DNA of 64,000 bases, taken from Nocardia sienata NBRC 100364 (GTDB lineage: Bacteria; Actinomycetota; Actinomycetes; Mycobacteriales; Mycobacteriaceae). The translations under genes and the position numbers were made by a program. This document shows, piece after piece, positions 53,929 through 63,489 of this stretch. The stretch lies in the NCBI RefSeq assembly GCF_001613205.1, contig NZ_BDBX01000004.1, forward strand, positions 124,001 through 188,000. The letters run 5' to 3'. The notes beneath the pieces are model-generated. The model saw nothing but the letters and a program-made list of their open reading frames with translations, did not search any database and was not told the DNA's origin. Every line of letters begins with the position of its first letter. The stretch's first letter is position 1.

Positions 53929-55158
53929 CTACCGGTCCGGCTGCTGCTGCGGCGGTACGCCGGGTTGCTGCAGTGCGCTCCCGGGATGCTGCGCGGGCTG
54001 CTGCGGCAGAGCGGCCGGTGCGGCGGGCTGACCCGGTTTGGTAGTCGTCACCGGCGCGGCGGTATCGACCGGAGTACGCGCGACCGACTCCGCGGCCCGG
54101 ACCGCCCGCTCCACCGCCGGATCGGTGCTGGTATCGAACCAGTCGGCCACCTCGTCGGAATCGTCTTCCGGTTTCCCGGGGACCTCCGCGTCGGCGGGCG
54201 GCTCGTACCGGAATACTCCGTCCTCGCCTCGGGTCGCGAAGTTCTTCGCGAAACCTTCCAGCGCCTTGCCGAAGTCACTGGGAACGAGCCAGACCTTGTT
54301 CGCGTCGCCGCGCGCCACCATGGGCAGGGTCTGCATGTACTGGTACGCCAGCAGTTCGGGTGTCGGTTTACCGGACTTGATCGCCGCGAAGACCTTCTCG
54401 ATGGCCTTGGCCTGCCCCTGCGCCTGCAGGTAGGAGGCGGCCCGTTCACCCTGCGCGCGCAGGATGCGGCTCTGCCGCTCACCCTCGGCCGACAGGATCG
54501 CCGACTGCTTCGCGCCCTCGGCCGACAGGATCTGCGCCTGTTTGGCGCCCTCGGCGGTTTTGATCTGCGATTCCCGGGTGCCCTCGGCAGTGAGGATCAT
54601 GGCCCGCTTCTCCCGGTCCGCCTTCATCTGCTTCTCCATCGACTCCTGGATCGACGGTGGCGGATCGATGGATTTGAGCTCGACCCGCGCCACTCGCAGG
54701 CCCCAGCGTCCGGTGGCTTCGTCGAGCACTCCGCGCAGCTGGTTGTTGATCTGGTCGCGGGAGGTCAGCGTCTCCTCCAGCGTCATCCCGCCGACCACAT
54801 TGCGCAGGGTGGTGACGGTCAGCTGTTCCACGGCGGCGATGTAGTTGGAGATCTCGTAGACCGCGGCCTGCGGCTGCATGACCTGGAAATACACGACCGA
54901 GTCGATCTGCAGGGTCAGATTGTCCTGTGTGATCACCGGCTGTGGCGGGAAGGACACCACCCGCTCGCGCAGATCCACCTTGGCACGGATCCGGTCGACG
55001 AAGGGGACCAGGAAGGCCAGCTGTCCCGAGACCGTCCGGGAATACCGGCCGAGCCGTTCGATCACCGCCGCCTCTGCCTGGGGCACCAGCGCGATCGATT
55101 TGAACACGACCACCGCCGCCAGCAATACCAGCGCCAGGACGATTATCAGTGCAGCCAT
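53929..55158 (-). CDS. SPFH/Band 7 domain protein (paraslipin-like)
   Basis: 409 aa from ATG 55158. One N-terminal helix (MAALIIVLALVLLAAVVVFK), the SPFH domain (residues about 25-190; AVIERLGRYSRTV, VRLELKSIDPP), a long charged helical region with repeated AEGxKQxxIL units (about 200-260), and a Pro/Gln-rich tail. Such stomatin/paraslipin proteins form oligomers in membrane microdomains. Overlaps by one base the NfeD-like gene, its usual partner. Confidence 0.9.
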   Translation of the reverse strand: MAALIIVLALVLLAAVVVFKSIALVPQAEAAVIERLGRYSRTVSGQLAFLVPFVDRIRAKVDLRERVVSFPPQPVITQDNLTLQIDSVVYFQVMQPQAAVYEISNYIAAVEQLTVTTLRNVVGGMTLEETLTSRDQINNQLRGVLDEATGRWGLRVARVELKSIDPPPSIQESMEKQMKADREKRAMILTAEGTRESQIKTAEGAKQAQILSAEGAKQSAILSAEGERQSRILRAQGERAASYLQAQGQAKAIEKVFAAIKSGKPTPELLAYQYMQTLPMVARGDANKVWLVPSDFGKALEGFAKNFATRGEDGVFRYEPPADAEVPGKPEDDSDEVADWFDTSTDPAVERAVRAAESVARTPVDTAAPVTTTKPGQPAAPAALPQQPAQHPGSALQQPGVPPQQQPDR

Positions 55159-55589
55159 CACGGCCCTTTCCAGACGACGGCGGTCGCGCCGTCGATCTTC
55201 ATCACGTACACGGTGGCGCCCTCCGGATACTGTTCCCCGGGGTCCAGAGAACGTGCGGTCCACACCTCGCCGCCCAATTTGACCAGACCGGCGTGCTCAC
55301 CCACCGGTTCCAGCACCAGGGCCGTCTTGCCGGGGAGCGCGTCCGCGTTGGTCAGCGTGGGCGGCGGAGTACCGAAGCGCCGCAAAAGAACCGGCCGCAC
55401 CCCCAGCAGCAGCACTACTGCCGATACGGCGAACACCACCGCGTCGACCACCGGCGCGGTGTCGGCGAGGAAACTCACCCCCGCGGTGAGCAGTGCGGCG
55501 GAACCGAGCATCAGCAGAGTCAGTTCACCGACGAACATCTCGGCGGCCGCCAGCAATATGCCGGCGACCAACCAGACAAGTGCGGCCAC
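55158..55589 (-). CDS. NfeD-like membrane protein
   Basis: 143 aa from GTG 55589. Three membrane helices (about 2-60, WLVAGILLAAAEMFVGELTLL, VVDAVVFAVSAVVLLLG) and a C-terminal OB-fold domain (GKTALVLEPVGEHAGLVKLGGEVWTARS). Short NfeD-type proteins work with Band 7 partners, exactly as arranged here (stop and start share one base). Confidence 0.9.
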   Translation of the reverse strand: MAALVWLVAGILLAAAEMFVGELTLLMLGSAALLTAGVSFLADTAPVVDAVVFAVSAVVLLLGVRPVLLRRFGTPPPTLTNADALPGKTALVLEPVGEHAGLVKLGGEVWTARSLDPGEQYPEGATVYVMKIDGATAVVWKGP

Positions 55590-55691
55590 ACCGCCCACCT
55601 TAGTGCGATACCCGCGCCCCCGGGGCCGGACCGGCGACACCCCCGGACCGGAGACCGCCGCGGCGGCGGCGAGTGCGCTACGTTCGGGCCG

Positions 55692-56519
55692 GTGAGCGAT
55701 CGATACGGTGACATCTTCTCCGGCCATCCGCGCACCGCCCGGCGCACCGTCGCACGGGTGGACGCCGACCCCGATCTGGTGGTCGAGGACGCGGCCAGCG
55801 GGTTCTGCGGCGCGGTGGTCGGATTCGACCGCAGCTACGACGGTGATTTCGTGAAGCTCGAGGACGCCCGCGGCACGGTACGCCTGTTCGCGCTCCGGGA
55901 AGCCGCGTTCCTGATCGACGGGCAGCCGGTCACGCTGATCCGGCCGAAGGCTCCCGCGCCCACCCGGCCGACCCGCTCCGCGTCGGGTTCCACCCGGGTC
56001 GAGGGGCTGCGGGCGAAAGTCGCCGCGGCCAGCCGGATCTGGGTCGAGGGCGTCCACGACGCGGCGCTGGTGGAACGGGTCTGGGGGCACGATCTGCGGG
56101 TCGAGGGCGTGGTGGTCCAACATCTGGACGGGCTGGACAATCTCGGCGACCGGCTCACCGATTTCGGACCCGGTCCCGGTAGACGAGTCGGCGTACTCGT
56201 CGACCACCTGGTCACCGGGTCCAAGGAGACCCAGCTCACCGCGGGGCTCGGCGAACACGTGCTGGTGACCGGACATCCCTACGTGGATGTCTGGCAAGCG
56301 GTGAAGCCAGCAGTACTGGGCATCTCGCAGTGGCCGGCAGTGCCGCGCGGCGAGGACTGGAAAACCGGCGTGTGCCGGCGGCTGGGCTGGGGCACGCCGC
56401 AGGAGGGTTGGCGGCGGGTGTATTCGGCGGTGAACTCGTTCCGCGATCTGGAGGCTCCGCTTCTGGGCGCGGTGGAACGGCTGATCGACTTCGTGACCGA
56501 GCCGGGCGAACCATTCTAA
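55692..56519 (+). CDS. DUF3097 domain-containing protein
   Basis: 275 aa from GTG 55692. Reads SDRYGDIFSGHPRTARRTVARVDADPDLVVED, then LRAKVAAASRIWVEGVHDAALVERVWGHDLRVEGVVVQHLDG, a Toprim-like acidic E-G segment, and GVLVDHLVTGSKE. DUF3097 proteins are conserved across actinobacteria, often near RNA- or DNA-metabolism genes. The reaction is unknown; the Toprim-like residues suggest a nucleic-acid role, which I infer. Confidence 0.85.
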   Translation: MSDRYGDIFSGHPRTARRTVARVDADPDLVVEDAASGFCGAVVGFDRSYDGDFVKLEDARGTVRLFALREAAFLIDGQPVTLIRPKAPAPTRPTRSASGSTRVEGLRAKVAAASRIWVEGVHDAALVERVWGHDLRVEGVVVQHLDGLDNLGDRLTDFGPGPGRRVGVLVDHLVTGSKETQLTAGLGEHVLVTGHPYVDVWQAVKPAVLGISQWPAVPRGEDWKTGVCRRLGWGTPQEGWRRVYSAVNSFRDLEAPLLGAVERLIDFVTEPGEPF

Positions 56520-56577
56520 CTTCCGGAAACGGCCTGCGCAGAGGCTGCCCGCCGGTAGCCGACACCCTTTATGCTCG

Positions 56578-57399
56578 ATGATTATGTGCTCTCCCAGTGC
56601 CACCCTCACACTGTGGGCCGGATCGTGGCTCGCGGGCCGCTGCGCGCCCGACGACGTGCTCGAGGCGCTGCACGCCTGGGCGCCGCGGCACACGCTCGCG
56701 GCCGGGGACCCGGTCACCGGCGGGCGCACCGACCTGCCGTGGTCCGCGCACGGGAACCCGAACGGCACCGGAGTCATGCCGCTGCTCAAACTGATTCGCG
56801 AGGAGCTGGCCGTCCCCCGTGCGGAACTGCGACTGGTCCTGCCGGTGCCCGGCGATGTCCGCGGCCTGCCGACCGGGACCGCCTTCGCCGCCGACGCGGT
56901 GGAAGCCGGGGAGGGCCTCCTGCTGGGCGTCCCGGGCGCCGAGGGCACCGGGCTCATCCCCTCCCCGGTGGACGAGAACACCCTGCAGTGGACCGTCTAC
57001 AGCGTGCCGATGCCGCGGGCCGCCGGAGCCGATATGTCGCTCGGCGAAGCCGAATACGCGATGCGCGAAGCCGTCCGGGATGCGGCGGACGCGCTGATGC
57101 GCCTGCACACCACCGGCCTCGGCGCCGGTGACGCCGATCCGCGCGAACTCATCGAGGCCGAACTCGCCGACTATTCGCGACACACCTATCCCGAATGCGT
57201 CCCGTTGCGAGCCAAACGAATCCTCGATTCGGCCGACCATGTGGCGGCGATCCTGACGGTGGCCCAACGCGAACCGGCCTCCGCACCGACCTCGGCCAGC
57301 GCCGCCATCGCGCACGAGACCCTGTTGCGGCCGCTGTGGGATGCCATCCGCGCGGCCCGCCTCGTCGCGGTGCACACCGCCGCGCCGCAATCGCGCTGA
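56578..57399 (+). CDS. Conserved-type hypothetical protein
   Basis: 273 aa. No signal peptide or membrane helix. Begins with ATLTLWAGSWLAGRCAPDDVLEALHAWAP and contains RLVLPVPGDVRGLPTGTAFAADAVEAGEG and a helical C-terminal half with AMREAVRDAADALMRLH. The style (no low-complexity, full-length codon-usage-like frame) argues for a real actinobacterial protein, but I do not recognise the family. Confidence 0.75.
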   Translation: MIMCSPSATLTLWAGSWLAGRCAPDDVLEALHAWAPRHTLAAGDPVTGGRTDLPWSAHGNPNGTGVMPLLKLIREELAVPRAELRLVLPVPGDVRGLPTGTAFAADAVEAGEGLLLGVPGAEGTGLIPSPVDENTLQWTVYSVPMPRAAGADMSLGEAEYAMREAVRDAADALMRLHTTGLGAGDADPRELIEAELADYSRHTYPECVPLRAKRILDSADHVAAILTVAQREPASAPTSASAAIAHETLLRPLWDAIRAARLVAVHTAAPQSR

Positions 57400-57769
57400 T
57401 CCCGGGCCGGGAGCGCCGCCGCACACGGCGAGTCCCTGCACGCGATGACGGCCGAAACCGGGGTTTGGAGCTGCCGCCTCGCACGGCCCATCGGCCGGAA
57501 TACCGAACGCCCGCAGCAGCGGGCTCCTGCCGGTGGCCGGAAACGGCCGGGGGTGGCTCTTCGGCCATCACTGCGCGGGCCCACGCGCGGCGGCCGGAGG
57601 CAGATCACGACGTAGGTTCCGGCCCGGCCGCGACCTGCTCTCCGAACCCATCCGATCACGCGGCACTCACCGTGCTCGGCGCCGCCGGGCTGCTCGAGCA
57701 GCCCGGCCACTTCGGCACGTACCGCGGGTTCGGCCAGGACGCGCACGCCCCGGCCGCCGGAGCCGAGGT
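57400..57769. other. Intergenic region between convergent genes
   Basis: About 370 nt between the convergent hypothetical gene and thiolase gene. I find no supportable gene or clear repeat in it. Confidence 0.45.
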
Positions 57770-58972
57770 TCAGCGAGAAGCGATGATCGCCGACCCGTGG
57801 CCGAACAGTCCCTGATTCACCGCGATACCCGCCCGGGCGTTCTCGACCTGACGGTCGTCGGCCTGCCCGCGCAGCTGCCAGGTGAGCTCGCAGACCTGAG
57901 CGATCGCCTGCGCGGGGATCGCCTCACCGAAGCAGGCCAGCCCGCCGCTCGGGTTCACCGGCACGCGTCCACCCAGTGTCGTGGCGCCGCTGCGCAGCAG
58001 TTCCTCGGCACCGCCCGGCTCGCAGAGTCCGATCTCCTCGTACCAGTCCAGCTCCAGCGCGGTCGAGAGGTCGTAGACTTCCGCGAAGGACAGGTCGGCG
58101 GGTCCGAGGCCGGCTTCCTCGTACGCGGCCTGCGCGAGGGCGGAGCGGAACGTATGCGGCGGGGGTTCGACGGCCACGGCCGAGTCCGTCGCGAAATCCG
58201 GCAGGTCGAGGACGGTTTTCGGGAACGTGGGCGTGACCGTCGACAAGGCCCGGATACGCACCGGCTCGCTGATTCCGTGACGAAGGGCGTAGTCCATCGA
58301 AGTCAGGACCAGTGCCGCGCCGCCGTCGCTGGTCGCACAGATGTCGAGCAGGCGCAGCGGGTCGGAGACGATGGCCGAGGCCGCGACCTCCTCGGCCGAG
58401 ACCTCTTTGCGATAGCGGGCGTACGGATTGTTCAATCCGTGCTTGGCGTTCTTCACCTTGACCGCGGCGAAGTCGTCGAGCGTGGCGCCGTGCAGCGCCA
58501 TCCGGCGGCGAGCGTAGAGCGCGAAATAGATCGGGTTGGTGGCGCCGAGCAGGTGGAAACGCAACCAGTCCGGATCGTCGCGGCGTTCGCCACCGACCGG
58601 CTGGAAAAAGCCCTTGGGGGCGGCGTCCGCACCGACCACCAGCGCTACATCGGTCAGCCCGGCCAGGATCTGGGCGCGGGCGTTGGCGATGGCCTGCGCA
58701 CCGGAGGCACAGGCGGCGTAGCTGCTCGAGATCCGCGCGCCCGACCAGCCCAGCGCCTGGGCGAACGTCGCCCCGGACACGAAACCGGGGTATCCGTTGC
58801 GAATGGTGTCCGCGCCGGCGATGTAGCCGACGTCGCGGTGGTCGACACCCGCGTCCGCCAGTGCCGCGCGGGCCGCGACCAGCCCGTATTCGACGAAATT
58901 GCGGCCCCATTTGCCCCACTGGTGCATACCGGCGCCGAGGACGGCGATATCGCGATCATTCCTGTGGGTCAT
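57770..58972 (-). CDS. Thiolase-like lipid-transfer protein (Ltp type)
   Basis: 400 aa from ATG 58972. Thiolase fold: SSYAACASGAQAIANARAQI holds the nucleophile-region Cys, and later SGGLACFGEAIPAQAIAQV holds a GGxxxxGHP-like His/Gly region with changes. Members of the SCP-x/Ltp group perform retro-aldol cleavage of steroid side chains together with a DUF35 partner. That DUF35 gene precedes it (17-nt overlap). KstR-like boxes upstream support a cholesterol-related role; Mycobacterium Ltp3/Ltp4 are the closest analogues. Confidence 0.85.
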   Translation of the reverse strand: MTHRNDRDIAVLGAGMHQWGKWGRNFVEYGLVAARAALADAGVDHRDVGYIAGADTIRNGYPGFVSGATFAQALGWSGARISSSYAACASGAQAIANARAQILAGLTDVALVVGADAAPKGFFQPVGGERRDDPDWLRFHLLGATNPIYFALYARRRMALHGATLDDFAAVKVKNAKHGLNNPYARYRKEVSAEEVAASAIVSDPLRLLDICATSDGGAALVLTSMDYALRHGISEPVRIRALSTVTPTFPKTVLDLPDFATDSAVAVEPPPHTFRSALAQAAYEEAGLGPADLSFAEVYDLSTALELDWYEEIGLCEPGGAEELLRSGATTLGGRVPVNPSGGLACFGEAIPAQAIAQVCELTWQLRGQADDRQVENARAGIAVNQGLFGHGSAIIASR

Positions 58973-59411
58973 CGACCGGCCTCCACATCCATACCGTGTG
59001 ATCGGCTTCCTCGTCCGTGTACAGCACACCGATGGTGAGTTCTACCGGCATTCCGACGGCCAGGTCGTCCACCGTGAGGCCACGCACGACCTGCCCGAGA
59101 ACCACCATCTGCTCGACCTCGAGCTCCACCGCCGCGACGACGTAGGGCTCGAACGGATCGGATGAGACGTACGGCGGGGGCGGTTTGTACCGGGCATCCG
59201 CGTAGGACCAGATCCGGCCCCGGGTGGAGAACAGGTATTCGGACAGTTCCGAGCCGTCCTTGGGACTCGCGCACTGCGGGTTGCGGCAGGCCAGTGTGTT
59301 CCGCGGGAAATACGGCGTGCCGCATATATCGCAGCGACTTCCCACCAGGCGTGGCGTGCCGTCGTCCGCGGTGAACCAGTCCGGTACCGCCGGGCGTTGT
59401 TCCTTCTGCAC
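58956..59411 (-). CDS. DUF35 OB-fold/zinc-ribbon acyl-CoA-associated protein
   Basis: 151 aa from ATG 59411. Zinc-ribbon Cys pairs CDIC and CRNPQC in the N-terminal part, followed by the rubredoxin-like then OB-fold (GRIWSYADARYKPPPPYV, VVAAVELEVEQMVVLGQVV). DUF35 proteins bind acyl-CoA and stabilise Ltp thiolases or MaoC-like hydratases in steroid side-chain breakdown. First gene of the pair, under two KstR-like boxes. Confidence 0.88.
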   Translation of the reverse strand: MQKEQRPAVPDWFTADDGTPRLVGSRCDICGTPYFPRNTLACRNPQCASPKDGSELSEYLFSTRGRIWSYADARYKPPPPYVSSDPFEPYVVAAVELEVEQMVVLGQVVRGLTVDDLAVGMPVELTIGVLYTDEEADHTVWMWRPVDDPQE

Positions 59412-59425
59412 AATCCGACACTATA

Positions 59426-59462
59426 GGAACACGTTCTACTTCGGGACAGGAACACGTTCCAT
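59426..59462. promoter_or_regulatory. Two KstR-like boxes upstream of the DUF35-thiolase operon
   Basis: AGGAACACGTTCTA (59426-59439) and AGGAACACGTTCCA (59449-59462), centres 23 bp apart, each with the AAC-N2-GTT core. Mycobacterial KstR, the repressor of cholesterol catabolism, is known to bind T-NN-AAC-NN-GTT-NN-A. Each box here matches the core fully and one flank. They lie 15-50 nt before the DUF35 start and about 55 nt before the divergent gene, so both directions could be affected. Confidence 0.6.
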
Positions 59463-59516
59463 TTCTGCGCGGAAATCGCCTCCGCCGCGGTATCGGCAGC
59501 GGTACCGTGAACCACG

Positions 59517-60302
59517 ATGGGTAGCAGAGCCGTCGACCCGCAGTCGATCCGCAACGTCACGATCGTCGGGGAACCCGCCGAGACGACGCGGGTGGTCCGG
59601 CGCCTGCTCCGCCATCACGCGCAGGCCCCCGCGGCCACCGTGGTCCATCGGATGCCCGGCCGCGGCGAACACACGATTCGCGTCGCCGAGCTGTCGAGCC
59701 ACGCGCCCATCGCGGAGCTGGAAAGGTCCGTGCGGGTGGCCGACGGAGCGGTTGTGGTCCTGAACGCCGCGGCGGCGAGCGCCTCGCGACTCGAGACGAT
59801 CCTGCGGGTGGCCGACGACCATCAGGTCGCGCGGCTGTGTCTGGTCACCGGACTCGATCACCCCGCCGCCGACTTCGACCGCTGCCTGCGCGCGGTCGCC
59901 GATACGCGCGGGGCGCGGCCGCTGCCGCTGCATCTCCCGCTCGGCGCCGGCCCCGAGTTCGACGGTGTCATCGACCTGGTCCCGATGTGGGCGCACGAAC
60001 CGATGGCCGCCGAATTCTACGGCAGCCGTTGGCAAGTCGCCGAGCACTGGTACCGCGACCTGGTCGCCGCGGTAACCGAACAGGACGGCGAAGATCCGGA
60101 CGCCGGCCTCGGACCGCGAAAGATCCCGCCCGAGCGATTGCACGACCGCATCCGCTCGGCCACGCGCATCGGTGAGGTCGTCCCGGTGCTGTGCGACGCG
60201 GCACGGCACGGCGCCGATATCGCCGCGGTTGCGGACGCCATCGTTCGCTACCTGCCGTCGCCTATGCTCGTCTGCCAACCGGAGCATGCCTTCGACTGCT
60301 GA
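59517..60302 (+). CDS. Degenerate EF-G-like protein lacking GTPase motifs
   Basis: 261 aa, ATG 59517. It follows the G-domain of elongation factor G almost throughout: SIRNVTIVG start, ELERSVRVADGAVVVLNA, RCLRAVADTRGARPLPLHLPLGAGPEFDGVIDLVPM, VAAVTEQDG and GEVVPVLCDA ... YLPSP. But the P-loop (GHxDxGKTT) reads GEPAETT, the DTPG switch is ELSS, and NKMD is TGLD. Domains II-V are absent. So it is a pseudo-GTPase, not a translation factor. Length stops exactly at the end of the G-domain, suggesting selection for this unit. Function unknown. Confidence 0.6.
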   Translation: MGSRAVDPQSIRNVTIVGEPAETTRVVRRLLRHHAQAPAATVVHRMPGRGEHTIRVAELSSHAPIAELERSVRVADGAVVVLNAAAASASRLETILRVADDHQVARLCLVTGLDHPAADFDRCLRAVADTRGARPLPLHLPLGAGPEFDGVIDLVPMWAHEPMAAEFYGSRWQVAEHWYRDLVAAVTEQDGEDPDAGLGPRKIPPERLHDRIRSATRIGEVVPVLCDAARHGADIAAVADAIVRYLPSPMLVCQPEHAFDC

Positions 60303-60532
60303 AGGGGCCGCCGAACGGCACGCCCCCCGCGCCGTCGATGGGCGCGTCGGGATGGATCGTCCCGTCCCGCCTGCGTGACGGTTGCCCGAGCCCGTGACCG
60401 GTGGCGCTGCCGTGTCCGTGCGCGCCGACGACAGCGGGCTCCCGTCGGTCCACGGGCCCGGTGCTGTGGCGACCCGCTCCGGTCCGGTAGGACCACACCC
60501 ATCGAACCCACCCCGGACGGGCGCCGACCCGC

Positions 60533-61591
60533 TCAGCGACCGGAAGGGCGGCGCTGTGGCGCGCAGCAGTCGACCGCGCAGGGCGCGCCGTCCGTGGTGC
60601 ACCCGTACCCCGGCACCGTGCCCAGCATGCGGGGCGGGACGCCGCGGACGTGTTCACCGATCAGCTCCACCACCATCTCGGCGAACCGTGGATCGGTCCC
60701 GGGTGTCGCGGCCCGCGCGAAGGACAGACCGAGTTCGCCGGCTTTCTCGGCGGCCTCGTTGTCCAGGTCCCAGATCACCTCGAGGTGGTCGGAGACGAAA
60801 CCGACCGGACAGACGATCACGGACTCGAATCCCTTGTCCGCCAGCGCTTCCAGATGATCGACGATATCCGGCTCCAGCCACGGGATATGCGGCGGACCCG
60901 AACGTGATTGCCATACCACGTCGTACTCGTCGAAACCCGTTGCGGCGGCGCACAGCCGGGCCGCCTCGGCGACCTGCCGGCTGTAGAGCCGCCCGCCATC
61001 GGACGGCGGCCCGGCAGCGGCATCGGCACTCACCGGTACCGAATGTGCGGTGAAAACCAGTCGGGCGACCTCTCGATGCTCGGCGGGCAGAGTGTCCCGC
61101 GCCGTACGTATCGCATCGGCGAAGGCGGCCACGAGCAGCGGATGATCGAAGTACTGGCGCAATTTCACCAGTTCCGGGGCCTCGGAGCCCACCGCGGCGC
61201 GGGCCCGGACGATGTCCTCGTCGTACTGCCGGCAACCGGAGTAGCCGCCCCAGGCGGAGGTGGGGAACACCAGCGCCGAGCGGATGCCGTCCGCGCTCAT
61301 TCGCGCCAGCGTGTCCTCCACCATCGGATGCCAGTTGCGGTTACCGAAGTACACCGGTAGCCGCGGTCCGGTGGCGGCCAGTTCGCGTTCCACCGCGGCG
61401 ATGAGGTCGCGGTTGAGGGCGTTGATCGGCGACACCCCACCGAAGTGCAGATAGTGTTGCGCGACCTCGGCGAGCCGTTCCGGGGGAACACCGCGACCGC
61501 GGGTCACGTTTTCCAGAAACGGCAGCACATCGTCGGGTCCTTCGGGGCCTCCGAAGGACAGCAGCAGCAGTGCGTCGGCCGCCCGGGCCAC
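60533..61591 (-). CDS. hemH: Ferrochelatase / coproporphyrin ferrochelatase
   Basis: 352 aa from GTG 61591 with GAGAGGAGA upstream. Core motifs [21 protein letters not shown], the catalytic-face His in FTAHSVPV, and the [15 protein letters not shown] metal-side region. C-terminus has [13 protein letters not shown], the Cys set that holds a [2Fe-2S] cluster in actinobacterial enzymes. It inserts Fe2+ into coproporphyrin or protoporphyrin in the actinobacterial haem pathway. Lies downstream of inhA exactly as in mycobacteria. Confidence 0.95.
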   Translation of the reverse strand: MARAADALLLLSFGGPEGPDDVLPFLENVTRGRGVPPERLAEVAQHYLHFGGVSPINALNRDLIAAVERELAATGPRLPVYFGNRNWHPMVEDTLARMSADGIRSALVFPTSAWGGYSGCRQYDEDIVRARAAVGSEAPELVKLRQYFDHPLLVAAFADAIRTARDTLPAEHREVARLVFTAHSVPVSADAAAGPPSDGGRLYSRQVAEAARLCAAATGFDEYDVVWQSRSGPPHIPWLEPDIVDHLEALADKGFESVIVCPVGFVSDHLEVIWDLDNEAAEKAGELGLSFARAATPGTDPRFAEMVVELIGEHVRGVPPRMLGTVPGYGCTTDGAPCAVDCCAPQRRPSGR

Positions 61592-61610
61592 GGTGTCTCC
61601 TCTCGGTTCG

Positions 61611-62444
61611 TCAGTCCTGCGGCATGTTCTCGGGGAACCAGGTGTTGTGGCTGGCACCGCCGTCGACGTAGATGATCGATCCGGTCGTCGCGGGCAGCCA
61701 GTCCGACAGCAGCGCGACGATCGATTTGCCGACCACTTCGGCGCCGCCGTCCCAGCCGATCGGCGAGGCGCCGTCCCAGTAGGTGTCGAGTTGCTTCAGC
61801 TGCTTCGCGTCATCGGTTGCGGTACCGGCGATCGCCTTGGCGGCCAGCGTCTTGACCGGGCCGGCCGCGATGAGGTTGGACCTGATCTTCTTCGCGTAAC
61901 CGACCTCGCGCGCCACGTACCGGTTCACCGACTCCAGCGCGGCCTTGGCCACACCCATCCAGTTGTAGAACGGCATGGCGGTGCGGGGGTCGAAATCCAT
62001 CCCGACGATCGAGCCGCGCTCGTTCATCACCGGCAGAACCGCGCGGGCCAGCGCCGCATAGCTCCAGGCCGAGATCTCGAACGATTTCGCCGCGTCCGCG
62101 CTCGGGCCGTCCAGGAACGGCAGGGCGTCGGGGCCCATGAGGGTCTTGGGGGCGAAAGCGATCGAGTGCAGGACCCCGTCGATCCCCTCGGGCGCGAGGC
62201 GACGGATCTCGTCGGGCAGTTTGCGCAGGTCTTCGTCGTTGGTGACGTCGAGACCGATGGCCGGCGGCACCTCCTCGGGCAGCCGCTTGGCGATCCGGTC
62301 GATCAGCCGCAGCCGCTCGGTGAGGCCGGTGATGATCACCTTGGCCCCTTCCTTCTGCGCGATGGCCGCCGCGTGGAACGCGATGGAGGCATCGGTGATG
62401 ATGCCGGTGACGAGGATCGTCTTGCCTTCGAGCAATCCGCCCAT
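61611..62444 (-). CDS. inhA: NADH-dependent enoyl-ACP reductase
   Basis: 277 aa from ATG 62444. [23 protein letters not shown] is the InhA cofactor-binding start; [12 protein letters not shown], the Tyr/Lys pair in [16 protein letters not shown], and [11 protein letters not shown] are in place. The end [27 protein letters not shown] matches mycobacterial InhA. Reduces 2-trans-enoyl-ACP in the FAS-II system for mycolic acids, the isoniazid target family. Downstream of fabG1, with a 113-nt gap. Confidence 0.96.
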   Translation of the reverse strand: MGGLLEGKTILVTGIITDASIAFHAAAIAQKEGAKVIITGLTERLRLIDRIAKRLPEEVPPAIGLDVTNDEDLRKLPDEIRRLAPEGIDGVLHSIAFAPKTLMGPDALPFLDGPSADAAKSFEISAWSYAALARAVLPVMNERGSIVGMDFDPRTAMPFYNWMGVAKAALESVNRYVAREVGYAKKIRSNLIAAGPVKTLAAKAIAGTATDDAKQLKQLDTYWDGASPIGWDGGAEVVGKSIVALLSDWLPATTGSIIYVDGGASHNTWFPENMPQD

Positions 62445-62557
62445 GAGTTGTCGATTCTCCTGAATGTGGTGTCGTATCCCGCCGCGCCCGGTCGAGGCGC
62501 CGGCCCGGTGTCCGGTATCGGCGCGGCTTTCGATCTGTTCTGAAGGAGTGCGGGGCG

Positions 62558-63405
<848 letters not shown>

Positions 63406-63489
63406 TGATATCGACTTATCCCCGTCCGCATCGCCGGCCGGGCATATCTCGGCGGGAACCGCACGGGGCCCGCACTTCTCACGGATCTG

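Noticed and set aside
60303..60532. Gene between the EF-G-like protein and hemH
   Set aside because: Frames here are short, Arg/Pro-rich and without a ribosome site; I treat it as an intergenic spacer.
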